A stretch of 64,000 nucleotides of DNA from Chryseobacterium rhizoplanae (GTDB lineage Bacteria > Bacteroidota > Bacteroidia > Flavobacteriales > Weeksellaceae), in the NCBI RefSeq assembly GCF_900182655.1, contig NZ_FXTC01000011.1, forward strand, positions 62,001-126,000, read 5' to 3'. Made by a program: the position numbers and the translations under genes. Every line of letters begins with the position of its first letter. The first letter of the stretch is position 1. This document shows positions 44,151-51,727 of the stretch, piece after piece. A model generated the notes under the pieces. The model was not told where the DNA came from. It saw only the letters and a program-made list of their open reading frames with translations, and ran no database searches.

Positions 44151-44182
44151 TAAAAAAAGCCCTCTCACGCTGTGAGAGGGCT
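44151..44182 (-). terminator. Attenuator terminator 2 (promoter-distal, next to ilvE)
   Basis: On the minus strand AGCCCTCTCAC pairs perfectly (11 bp) with GTGAGAGGGCT around a three-base loop and runs into T7, 34 bases before ilvE. The 5' arm plus loop (TCTCACAG, 44177-44170) is also complementary to CTGTGAGA at the end of leader 2. Confidence 0.9.
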
Positions 44183-44212
44183 CAATATATGTACAGTCAT
44201 ACACCTTCCTTC

Positions 44213-44269
44213 TCACAGACGCAAGGGAATAATAATGACGATAATAATTACTGATACTAACTGATACAT
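44213..44269 (-). CDS. ilv leader peptide 2 (18 aa, attenuator control peptide)
   Basis: The frame encodes MYQLVSVIIIVIIIPLRL and stop. Twelve of its 18 residues are Ile, Val or Leu, including the run VIIIVIII. It lies between the two terminators. Its final codons (CTG TGA) and the next bases GA form an 8-base segment (44218-44211) complementary to the 5' arm of terminator 2. Ribosome stalling at Ile or Val codons would leave this segment free to form the antiterminator. Confidence 0.85.
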   Translation of the reverse strand: MYQLVSVIIIVIIIPLRL

Positions 44270-44292
44270 ATTTTTACTATAAAAAATTAAAA

Positions 44293-44323
44293 CAAAAAAA
44301 CCGTTTCAACATTTGAAACGGTT
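44293..44323 (-). terminator. Attenuator terminator 1
   Basis: On the minus strand AACCGTTTCAA pairs perfectly (11 bp) with TTGAAACGGTT around a three-base loop and runs into T7. Its CCGTTTC is complementary to GAAACGG in the last codons of leader 1 (44365-44359). Confidence 0.9.
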
Positions 44324-44350
44324 CTATATATAATTTAAATTAAAATCTAT

Positions 44351-44425
44351 CTAAAATGCCGTTTCCTTACTGTTGCTAATGACAACAGCGATAATAGAAA
44401 TGACAATAATATTTTTCTGATTCAT
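44351..44425 (-). CDS. ilv leader peptide 1 (24 aa, attenuator control peptide)
   Basis: The frame begins MNQKNIIVISIIAVVIS and ends KETAF and TAG. Nine of 24 residues are Ile or Val, in the run IIVISIIAVVI. An in-frame ATG three codons upstream (44434) is almost at the predicted transcription start, so translation may be nearly leaderless. The segment GAAACGG within GAA ACG GCA matches the terminator 1 5' arm. Confidence 0.85.
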   Translation of the reverse strand: MNQKNIIVISIIAVVISNSKETAF

Positions 44426-44438
44426 AAAATTCATACTG

Positions 44439-44468
44439 CAAATGTATAAACTTTTTAATTACTCACAA
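44439..44468 (-). promoter_or_regulatory. Promoter of the ilv operon leader
   Basis: On the minus strand TTG (44468-44466) is followed after exactly 19 bp by TACATTTG (44446-44439), the canonical Bacteroidota arrangement TTTG-N19-TAnnTTTG. It is placed just before leader peptide 1. Confidence 0.75.
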
Positions 44469-44484
44469 GTTTTTTTCACACTTT

Positions 44485-45348
44485 TTATTTTTTCCGTAAA
44501 AAATGGGTGAGGGTTTCCTTTGTTTCAGCAACTTCATGGACTCTTAAAATTTTCGCCCCCTGCTCCAAAACTTTCATGTGAAGTTTTTGCGTTTCTTCAT
44601 TGATATCCAAAGGGGATTTCCCAAGAGGTTTGTAGATAAATGACTTCCTGGAAATCCCTATCAACAAGGGAAACCTTCCGAATCCAAGATATTCAACCTC
44701 ATGAATCATTTTCATCTGATCTTCTACTGTTTTTCCGAAGCCAAAACCGGGATCAAGAATGATGTCATTCACTCCTTTTTCTAAAAGTTCTTTTGTTTTT
44801 TTAGCAAAATATTGGTTCACTTCCAACGTAATATCTTCAAATTTTATTTTATCATGCATGGTTTCGTAGGAAGGATTTACATGCATCAAAATGTACGGAA
44901 GTTTTGTCTGAGCTGCTGTATCAAACATTTCTGCATCATACTGGCCTCCGGAAATATCATTGATCAGATCAATTCCTTCACTGAACCCAAACTTTACGGT
45001 TGCTGCATAAAAAGTATCAAGAGAAATCAGGGATTCCGGAAATTCTTTTTTGATCAGAGAAATAATATTTCCGATTCGGTTTATTTCTTCTGAAGCGCTT
45101 AAAAACTCTGCATTAGGACGTGTAGACTGAGGTCCGATATCCAGTATTTCTGCCCCATCTTTCAACAATTTTTCTGCATGTTCCAAAGCTGATTTTTCCT
45201 CATTGAATTTTCCGCCGTCAGAGAATGAATCCGGAGTCAGATTGAGGATTCCCATGATTTTTGGGGTATCAAGTTGTACTAAACGACCGTTACAGTTGAT
45301 TGAGTAGGTTCGATCTGAGTGTTGGAGTGTTGGAGAGTTGGAGAGCAT
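44485..45348 (-). CDS. folP: Dihydropteroate synthase
   Basis: FolP joins p-aminobenzoate to the pterin in folate synthesis. The 287-residue TIM-barrel protein has MGILNLTPDSFSDGG, DIGPQSTRP (DxGxxSTRP), DISGGQYD, LDPGFGFGKT and GISRKSFI. The family N-terminus would normally start near NCNGRL, but no ATG lies there. The only usable ATG adds about 13 residues (MLSNSPTLQHSDR) encoded by a tandem octamer repeat. The gene is divergent from the DUF1599 operon and lies upstream of the ilv leader on the same strand. Confidence 0.94.
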   Translation of the reverse strand: MLSNSPTLQHSDRTYSINCNGRLVQLDTPKIMGILNLTPDSFSDGGKFNEEKSALEHAEKLLKDGAEILDIGPQSTRPNAEFLSASEEINRIGNIISLIKKEFPESLISLDTFYAATVKFGFSEGIDLINDISGGQYDAEMFDTAAQTKLPYILMHVNPSYETMHDKIKFEDITLEVNQYFAKKTKELLEKGVNDIILDPGFGFGKTVEDQMKMIHEVEYLGFGRFPLLIGISRKSFIYKPLGKSPLDINEETQKLHMKVLEQGAKILRVHEVAETKETLTHFLRKK

Positions 45349-45350
45349 GG
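45319..45350 (-). repeat. Tandem octamer repeat containing the folP start codon
   Basis: On the plus strand the four units are GTGTTGGA, GTGTTGGA, GAGTTGGA and GAGCATGG. On the minus strand the last unit reads CCATGCTC and supplies the folP ATG. Confidence 0.8.
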
Positions 45351-45432
45351 GAGTTTATAATTGATGAATGATAATTGGTAAATGATTTTGTATTCTGCAA
45401 AATTAGTGATTTATAGCTTTTAAGAAATAAAT

Positions 45433-45468
45433 TGAGGCTGGAAGTTGAAAGATGGAAGCTGGAAGTTA
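45433..45468. repeat. GGAAGYTG-type low-complexity repeat
   Basis: GGCTGGAAGTTGAAAGATGG is followed by AAGCTGGAAGTTAG, two related units with a period of about 22 bp in the spacer between folP and the DUF1599 gene. Confidence 0.5.
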
Positions 45469-45531
45469 GGCCAGACAATCAAACATCCTTACTCTCGAAG
45501 ACTCCCACTCTTACCCCCAAAACCCATATCT

Positions 45532-45574
<43 letters not shown>

Positions 45575-45673
45575 AAAACTAATCAAACTCTCAAACCCTC
45601 CGACTCTCCTACTCTCCAATCTTCTCACTCACAAACTCACCTCCTCAAATTCAAAAATCTAAAACCGAATTCG

Positions 45674-45681
45674 TATATTTG
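45674..45681 (+). promoter_or_regulatory. Promoter (-7 box TATATTTG) of the DUF1599-tpiA operon
   Basis: TATATTTG lies 17 bp before the ATG at 45699. The -33 region consists of repeat sequence and has no TTG. Confidence 0.5.
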
Positions 45682-45698
45682 GAAGATTAAGAAAATTT

Positions 45699-46265
45699 AT
45701 GCTAAAAACATCAGTACAGTTCGAGAAAGTTATCAGTCAGTGTCGTGATCTTTTCGGTAAAAAATTACAGGATTATGGTGCTGCATGGAGGGTGCTAAGA
45801 CCGAGTTCCATTACAGATCAGATTTACATCAAAGTCAACAGAATCCGTACCCTTCAGATGACTGATAAAAAAATGGTGGATGAGAGTGAGGAAGATGAAT
45901 TTATCGCAATTGTCAATTATTCTATTATTGGACTTATTCAGCTTGAGAAAGGTCTTTCCAATGATTTCAATGAAAATAAAGAAGAAATTTTAGGTCTGTA
46001 TGACCAATATGCCAATGAAGCGAGAGCTTTAATGGAAAGAAAAAATCATGACTATGGTGAAGCATGGAGAGATATGAGAATCTCTTCAATCACAGATCTT
46101 ATTTATCAGAAAGTATTAAGAACTAAACAGATTGAGGACAATCAGGGAAAAACAATCGTTTCGGAAGGACTTGACGCCAACTATTTCGATATGCTGAATT
46201 ATGCGGTCTTCTGCCTGATCAAGTTCTCAGAAAAAGAAAATCAATTCGAACCCAAAAATATTTAA
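45699..46265 (+). CDS. DUF1599 (nucleotide-modification-associated domain) protein
   Basis: The 188-residue protein contains two copies of the same module. Each has a (Y/W)G(A/E)AWR motif: LQDYGAAWRVLRPSSITDQI in the first half and KNHDYGEAWRDMRISSITDL in the second. This is the DUF1599 pattern. The family has a predicted link to nucleotide modification, but no activity is established. It starts the operon that ends with tpiA; the next gene begins 1 bp after its stop. Confidence 0.85.
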   Translation: MLKTSVQFEKVISQCRDLFGKKLQDYGAAWRVLRPSSITDQIYIKVNRIRTLQMTDKKMVDESEEDEFIAIVNYSIIGLIQLEKGLSNDFNENKEEILGLYDQYANEARALMERKNHDYGEAWRDMRISSITDLIYQKVLRTKQIEDNQGKTIVSEGLDANYFDMLNYAVFCLIKFSEKENQFEPKNI

Positions 46266-46266
46266 T

Positions 46267-47376
46267 ATGCTCAAAGGTTTATTACGCTTTATTATTGCTG
46301 TTATTTTTATCCTTTCAGGCTTTGTGAAAGCCGTGGATCTGGTAGGTTTTTCTTTCAAAATGGAAGAATATTTTGCTCCTCCTGTTTTCAACATGCCATT
46401 TTTAGAAAAGTTTGCCCTGCTGTTTTCCATTATCGTAGTGATACTGGAGCTTTTCTTAGGATTTATGCTGCTGCTTAAATTAAAGCTTAAATTTACCTTG
46501 TCCGTATTAATTGCCCTTTGTATTTTCTTTGGGTTCCTTACTTTTTATTCGGCGTATTTCAATGTCGTAACAGATTGTGGATGTTTTGGTGATGCCATCA
46601 AGTTTACGCCCTGGCAGAGCTTCCTTAAGGATGTTGTACTTTTGGTAGGATTAATCATATTATTTGTCTTATACAGAAAAGATTTCCGTAAAAAAGATGA
46701 GTACGGAGTGACCAAGAAAGAGTCTTCCCATACTTTTAAATATGTTCTTTTAACTGTTTTTTCTCTGGGCATGGTTTACGTTATGGCACAGGGAATTATG
46801 CATGAACCGATCATTGATTTCCGTGATTATAAAGTAGGAACAGACATTAAAGGTGAAAAAGTAAAAATCGAAAAAAATCCTTCTGAATACAAGACTTTTT
46901 ACTCTCTGAAAAATCAGAAAACAGGAGCTGTTATCAAGGTAAATCAGGATGATTATATCAAAAAGACAGAATACTGGGCAGAAGGTTCTCCTTGGAAAAT
47001 TGAGGAAGGAAAAAATGAATCTGTGCTGATCAAAGAAGGTTACAAATCTGAGATTGTGAAATTTAAGATTGAAGATCCTACAGGAATGGAGGTTACGAAC
47101 GAAATCATCAATGCTCCAAAAGCTGTTTTGGTATTTTCTTATCATCCCAAAGATGTTCCTGCTGATCTGCTCCAGAAAGTGGAAGCTAAAGTAAATACAC
47201 AGAAAGGAGCTCTAATCTATGGAGTTTCTACCTATCCGAATACTTTTAAAACGATTAAAAATGCAATGATGGATGGAACAGCCATCAAAACTATAGCGAG
47301 AAGCAATCCGTTTGTACTGATTCTTGAAAATGGAAAAATTATAGACAAACAGCCTGCAAAGGACTATATCAACTAA
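46267..47376 (+). CDS. BT_3928-type membrane protein (MauE/DoxX-like plus thioredoxin-like tail)
   Basis: The 369-residue protein has four hydrophobic helices in its first 150 residues, resembling MauE/DoxX-type redox proteins, with TDCGCFGDA (Cys104, Cys106) after helix 3. The fifth membrane helix (YVLLTVFSLGMVYVMAQG) precedes a 200-residue extracytoplasmic domain resembling a thioredoxin fold without CxxC (VLVFSYHPKDVP). It is found next to DUF1599 and tpiA in many Bacteroidota. A role in envelope thiol chemistry is inferred. Confidence 0.75.
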   Translation: MLKGLLRFIIAVIFILSGFVKAVDLVGFSFKMEEYFAPPVFNMPFLEKFALLFSIIVVILELFLGFMLLLKLKLKFTLSVLIALCIFFGFLTFYSAYFNVVTDCGCFGDAIKFTPWQSFLKDVVLLVGLIILFVLYRKDFRKKDEYGVTKKESSHTFKYVLLTVFSLGMVYVMAQGIMHEPIIDFRDYKVGTDIKGEKVKIEKNPSEYKTFYSLKNQKTGAVIKVNQDDYIKKTEYWAEGSPWKIEEGKNESVLIKEGYKSEIVKFKIEDPTGMEVTNEIINAPKAVLVFSYHPKDVPADLLQKVEAKVNTQKGALIYGVSTYPNTFKTIKNAMMDGTAIKTIARSNPFVLILENGKIIDKQPAKDYIN

Positions 47377-47389
47377 ATACTTCACCGTA

Positions 47390-48070
47390 ATGGACCAAAA
47401 TTTCGATTATATTAATGAAAATTATATTACAGAAGATGAATTGTGTACTGTAACGGATATCAGTAAGGAGGATCTGGCTGCACTTATTCAAAATCAATTA
47501 GTACCACAGCCTTCTTACACTGTTTCCCGAAGTATCAGAATTACATCGTCTCTTAATGATGAGTTTGAAAGTGAGATTACAGAAAAATATTTCAGTAAAA
47601 ACTGCATTTCTCTGGTTAAAAAGAATAAAGAATTGAGCGATATCCATCAGTATAAAGAAGAATTCAAAGAAAACTTCATTCGACATCTGATGAATCATCC
47701 CCATAAAGGTTTTGCTTATGACAGTATATTCAACACCTCTTCCCATGGACAGGAAAAGCTGGATGAAATATTTGAAAGTGAATGGGCTGCCTATTGTAAT
47801 GGAATCTATGGGATTTGTACTCTACATTCTACTGAGGAAGAAATTGTAAAAAAGGAAATTGCAGTAAAAAAACTGATCCATTTCAATACAAAGTTTTCTG
47901 ATAAAAAACTTACTACAGATGAATCAGAAGAACTGATCAAGCTGAGTGAAGAATTCAACGAAGTAACACAGAAATTCGCTCCTTATCAAAGAAAATCAAG
48001 CAGCAGAGGTAAGTATCTCGATAAAATTTTAGAAGAAAACAACTTAGACTATCTAGTAAAAAAATATTAA
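47390..48070 (+). CDS. DUF6058-like protein
   Basis: The 226-residue soluble protein starts MDQNFDYINENYITEDELCT and has a helical N-terminal region that resembles a small DNA-binding-like fold (ITEDELCTVTDISKEDLAAL) followed by PQPSYTVSRS. The layout resembles DUF6058 proteins, which lack an assigned activity. It is 13 bp after the BT_3928-type gene and 4 bp before the TerB-like gene, so it is part of the tpiA operon. Confidence 0.5.
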   Translation: MDQNFDYINENYITEDELCTVTDISKEDLAALIQNQLVPQPSYTVSRSIRITSSLNDEFESEITEKYFSKNCISLVKKNKELSDIHQYKEEFKENFIRHLMNHPHKGFAYDSIFNTSSHGQEKLDEIFESEWAAYCNGIYGICTLHSTEEEIVKKEIAVKKLIHFNTKFSDKKLTTDESEELIKLSEEFNEVTQKFAPYQRKSSSRGKYLDKILEENNLDYLVKKY

Positions 48071-48074
48071 AAAC

Positions 48075-48422
48075 ATGCAAAAATCAAATAAATCAATTGC
48101 CGGATATCACTTATTAATGATCCTTTCTTCTGTAGACGGAGAGTTTGCTCCTGAGGAAGGAATGCTGGTACAACAATACCTGGCTGATGAATTTCCCTTC
48201 AGAATGAATCTTGACAATGAACTAGACACATTAGCTCTTTTGCAGCCTGAAGAATGGAAAGATCATTTTGAATTCCATGCAAGATGCTTCCATGATGATT
48301 CTACAGAAGATGAACGTGTAAAGTTTGTTCAGTTTGCAAAATCATTGATCAAAGCGGATAATAAAGTAACTGAAGAGGAGCATACGTTCTACGTTCTGCT
48401 GAAAAACCTTTGGGGATTATAA
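48075..48422 (+). CDS. TerB-like helical protein
   Basis: The 115-residue protein is all-helical, with two acidic loops that resemble TerB-family metal-binding loops: SSVDGEFAPEE at 19-29 and KADNKVTEEEH near the C-terminus. The layout matches small TerB-like proteins. Tellurite resistance is not implied. It lies 42 bp before tpiA in the operon. Confidence 0.6.
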   Translation: MQKSNKSIAGYHLLMILSSVDGEFAPEEGMLVQQYLADEFPFRMNLDNELDTLALLQPEEWKDHFEFHARCFHDDSTEDERVKFVQFAKSLIKADNKVTEEEHTFYVLLKNLWGL

Positions 48423-48464
48423 TACTACAACCACTAAAAGTAAATCAATCAATATATAAATCTT

Positions 48465-49223
48465 ATGAGAAGAAAAATAGTTGCAGGCAACTGGAAAATG
48501 AACAAAAATGTAATTGATGCACAACAATTGATGATTCAGTTACTAAGCTATAAAAACAACAATGCTACCAACTGTGAGGTTTGGATCGCTCCACCATCTT
48601 TATATTTAATGATGGCAAAAGACATCTTTGAAAAGGATGAAATCGGGGTATTTTCTCAGGATATGAGTGAGCATGAAAGTGGTGCTTACACTGGAGAAAT
48701 TTCTGCTGGTATGCTGGAATCTATTGATGCTACCGGTTCATTGATCGGGCACTCTGAAAGAAGACAGTATCACGGAGAAACAGATTCTCACTGTAACAGA
48801 AAAATCAAATTAGCGCTTGACAAAGGTCTTATTCCTGTTTACTGTAACGGGGAAACTCTTGAGCAGAGAAAAGCAGGACAGCACCTGGAAGTGGTAAAAA
48901 ATCAGACTGAAGTAGCGCTTTTCACACTTTCTGCTGAAGAGATCAAGAAGGTAGTGATCGCTTACGAACCTGTTTGGGCAATCGGAACAGGAGAAACAGC
49001 AAGCCCTGAGCAGGCACAGGAAATCCATGCACACATCAGAAGTATCATCGCTGCAAAATACGGACAGGAAGTTGCTGATGAAATTTCAATCCTTTACGGA
49101 GGATCTGTAAAGCCGGACAATGCAAAAGAAATCTTCTCTCAGCCGGATATCGACGGAGGTCTGATTGGAGGTGCTGCTTTGAAATTAGAGGATTTCTCTA
49201 AGATTATTGAAGGTTTTAACTAA
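48465..49223 (+). CDS. tpiA: Triosephosphate isomerase
   Basis: TpiA interconverts dihydroxyacetone phosphate and glyceraldehyde 3-phosphate in glycolysis. The 252-residue TIM barrel has the catalytic lysine in GNWKMNKN (Lys11), the His in IGHSERRQYHGE, the catalytic Glu in VIAYEPVWAIGTGE and the phosphate loop YGGSVKPDN. It is the last gene of the operon starting with DUF1599 and is followed by a terminator. Confidence 0.98.
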   Translation: MRRKIVAGNWKMNKNVIDAQQLMIQLLSYKNNNATNCEVWIAPPSLYLMMAKDIFEKDEIGVFSQDMSEHESGAYTGEISAGMLESIDATGSLIGHSERRQYHGETDSHCNRKIKLALDKGLIPVYCNGETLEQRKAGQHLEVVKNQTEVALFTLSAEEIKKVVIAYEPVWAIGTGETASPEQAQEIHAHIRSIIAAKYGQEVADEISILYGGSVKPDNAKEIFSQPDIDGGLIGGAALKLEDFSKIIEGFN

Positions 49224-49265
49224 TATTGAAATAATAGGTGGCTAAAGTCTGTTCCTATTGATATA

Positions 49266-49296
49266 AAAACGGCGACATCTTCGATGCCGCCGTTTT
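49266..49296. terminator. Bidirectional terminator between tpiA and the phytase-like gene
   Basis: AAAACGGCG and CATC pair with GATG and CGCCGTTTT around TTC, with one unpaired base on each side. The A- and T-rich flanks suit both strands. Confidence 0.8.
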
Positions 49297-49313
49297 CCGT
49301 TAAAAAAATCTAA

Positions 49314-50588
49314 TTATTGAATATCGACTACGTACATAGTTCCTTTGTCTACCTTCCCTGTTTTAGGAAGAATCTTAGCTTTCGGGTTTCCATTTCCATC
49401 ATCCACTACCCCAAAGTCATCATCATTGAAAACAGCCAGTTTATTATTTCCCAAATAAACGATTCCCTCAAACTTATCATGTTCATAGCCCAGTTTTGCA
49501 ACCAGATCCACCGCTAATGTTTTTGAAACAGCTTTTATCCCCGCATTGGTAATCTCGTCCCATGAACACTGCTCTAAGGCTTTTCCATTGATTTTCATTC
49601 CGTCAACTGCATTAATGTCAGTTCCATTCACATCGGAAGCATTGCTCAGGTTGATTCTGTATACTTTTTTAATTCCTCCCTGGGATCCGAAATTTCCATC
49701 TCTTTCAATCACCAGAAATTCATTGTTACTTAAGGCTGTAATGTCACACACTGAATCAGAAGCGCCTCCGTCCTGCTTATATAAAAACTGTTTGGTTTGC
49801 CCAGTAATAATATCAAATGTGACAATTCTCGTTAAAGTAGTATTGGTTGCCAATGCTTTGCTGGGTACATGCATCATTGACTGTATGGTTCCTACCAGCG
49901 TTCTTCCATCCTGAGTAATACAAAGTCCTTCCATTCCTCTGTTGGCTCTCCTTTTCGCTAAAACGGCAGGTAGTTTTCTTGGTCCGGTATTTACACCTAC
50001 CGGGCTTATTCTTTCCATTTCGATCCCGTCTGCACTATAATGAACGATGTGCGGTCCGTATTCATCAGAAACCCAGAATGTACCGTCAGCTGCTGCTACA
50101 ATACTTTCGCTGTCTAACCCATATTGATCTGTCCCTAAAACATTTCCGGAAGCATCATAAGCTATTTCTCCGGTACTGCCCATTCCTACAGGGTTTGGTA
50201 ATCCTGTAATAAGCTGCCCGGATGGATTTTTAAGTTTAATATATTTGATTACCTCTACATTTCCGTCAGCATTGATTTTAAAATGCATAATAGTAGGCGT
50301 AAAGTTAGGAGCAAGAAACTTTTTACCATTCTGGAAATCAGTATTCGGTCCTCTGTCTGTTATGACGTAGAATTCACCTTTTCTTGTGGGGTGAGCCGCC
50401 GCTCCGGAGCCAAATCCGCCATTGATGACATCTACTCCGTTGATCGTAGCCAGTTTTGTAAATGGAAATTCCTGAGGGAGTTTGGAATAATTAATATCCT
50501 GATTAATTATTGTGGTATCATCATCACTTTTACATGAAGCCAATACTGCCAGCACTACAGCAGACCATAGTAATTTTTTCATATTCAC
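49314..50588 (-). CDS. Phytase-like esterase lipoprotein
   Basis: The 424-residue protein has a lipobox LASC (Cys19) and a beta-propeller body matching the esterase-like/phytase-like family: FYVITDRGPNTD, GEIAYDASGNVLGTDQYGLDSE, FWVSDEYGPHIVHYS, NRGMEGLCITQDG and EGIVYLGNNKLAVFND. It probably sits on the cell surface or periplasmic face and hydrolyses phosphate esters, though calcium-dependent phytase activity is not shown. Two Met codons lie within three residues, so the exact start is open. Confidence 0.78.
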   Translation of the reverse strand: MNMKKLLWSAVVLAVLASCKSDDDTTIINQDINYSKLPQEFPFTKLATINGVDVINGGFGSGAAAHPTRKGEFYVITDRGPNTDFQNGKKFLAPNFTPTIMHFKINADGNVEVIKYIKLKNPSGQLITGLPNPVGMGSTGEIAYDASGNVLGTDQYGLDSESIVAAADGTFWVSDEYGPHIVHYSADGIEMERISPVGVNTGPRKLPAVLAKRRANRGMEGLCITQDGRTLVGTIQSMMHVPSKALATNTTLTRIVTFDIITGQTKQFLYKQDGGASDSVCDITALSNNEFLVIERDGNFGSQGGIKKVYRINLSNASDVNGTDINAVDGMKINGKALEQCSWDEITNAGIKAVSKTLAVDLVAKLGYEHDKFEGIVYLGNNKLAVFNDDDFGVVDDGNGNPKAKILPKTGKVDKGTMYVVDIQ

Positions 50589-50751
50589 TTTTATGGCTGC
50601 GAAAATAGAGATTGATTATAAACTGATCTTGAATATAATGATAATTGTATTTTAACAATAGAATTATAAAATGATTAAGATTCTATGCAGCCAATGACAA
50701 AAATCAAATAATTTGACTTTTAAGACAGTTTCTTTTTTATGAGGATATGGA

Positions 50752-50790
50752 AACCACCCCGTCAAAAATTCTTTGAATTTTCGCCACCTC
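50752..50790. repeat. Dispersed CACCCCGTCAAAAATTC element, copy 1
   Basis: The block ACCACCCCGTCAAAAATTCT and then TTGAATTTTCGCCACCTC recurs, reverse-complemented, at 62707-62746. It is followed by a small CCTCC/GGAGG hairpin. The rest of the 50589-50884 spacer has nothing that I recognise. Confidence 0.75.
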
Positions 50791-50884
50791 TCCAAAGGAG
50801 GGGAATTTTTACGTCTTCAGCGGAGAATTCCATAGGAATCTGAACAGTCAATACAGTTTAAAATCCAAAATTAAGCCAACAAAA

Positions 50885-50909
50885 AAACCGCACCAGATGG
50901 GTGCGGTTT
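50885..50909 (-). terminator. Intrinsic terminator of clpP
   Basis: AAACCGCACC pairs with GGTGCGGTTT around a short loop; read on the minus strand it runs into T residues. Confidence 0.85.
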
Positions 50910-50928
50910 CTTATGATTTTGCAATCAA

Positions 50929-51615
50929 TTATTTTTTCTCAGTAGATCTTTGCAGAACCTCATCTACCATTCCGTAGCCTTTCGCTTCTTCAGAAGTCAT
51001 CCAGTAATCTCTGTCAGAAGATTTTTCTACCCACTCATACGTTTGTCCTGAGTGGTGACCAATGATTTCATAAAGTTCCTGCTTCAGTTTCAGCATCTCT
51101 CTTAAGTTGATCTCCATATCAGAAGCAACTCCCTGCGCACCTCCTGAAGGCTGGTGAATCATTACTCTTGAGTGCTTAAGCGCAGAACGTTTTCCTTTTT
51201 CTCCGGCAACCAATAATACGGCTCCCATTGAAGCAGCCATACCTGTACAGATTGTCGCTACATCCGGCTTAATGATCTGCATCGTGTCATAAATACCTAA
51301 ACCTGCATAAACACTTCCACCAGGAGAGTTGATGTAGATCTGAATATCTTTTGATGGGTCTGCACTTTCTAAGAATAAAAGCTGTGCCGTAACGATGTTT
51401 GCTACCTGATCATCAATACCCGTTCCCAGGAAGATAATTCTGTCCATCATCAAACGGGAGAAAACGTCCATCTGAGCAACGTTTAATCTTCTTTCTTCCA
51501 TGATGTACGGAGTAAGATTCGTTGGGCCATACATTCCCATATACTGATCGGTAACCAAACCGTTGTTTCCTAAATGTTTTACAGAGAAATCTCTGAAATC
51601 TTTTTTAATGTCCAT
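50929..51615 (-). CDS. clpP: ATP-dependent Clp protease proteolytic subunit
   Basis: ClpP is the serine peptidase chamber of Clp proteases. The 228-residue protein has the catalytic triad Ser129 (GMAASMGA), His154 (MIHQPSGGAQG) and Asp203 (DRDYWMTSEEA). The N-terminal extension of about 30 residues before PTNLTPYIMEERRLN is usual in flavobacteria. The Ser motif has Met in place of the common Gln (GQAASM). dnaG is upstream on the same strand. Confidence 0.95.
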   Translation of the reverse strand: MDIKKDFRDFSVKHLGNNGLVTDQYMGMYGPTNLTPYIMEERRLNVAQMDVFSRLMMDRIIFLGTGIDDQVANIVTAQLLFLESADPSKDIQIYINSPGGSVYAGLGIYDTMQIIKPDVATICTGMAASMGAVLLVAGEKGKRSALKHSRVMIHQPSGGAQGVASDMEINLREMLKLKQELYEIIGHHSGQTYEWVEKSSDRDYWMTSEEAKGYGMVDEVLQRSTEKK

Positions 51616-51727
51616 ATTTCTATTATGTATTATTTTTATACTATTCTCGAAGTTTAAATTACAATATTTATTCCTAAAATTTTATAGGACTTTTTGTCAC
51701 AGAATATGAAAAAAACTGACTTAAAAA

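Noticed and set aside
44118..44216. Longer N-terminus of ilvE (GTG start)
   Set aside because: It reads through attenuator terminator 2 and is not family-like; the family start is MYYNDDTTIYF at 44117.
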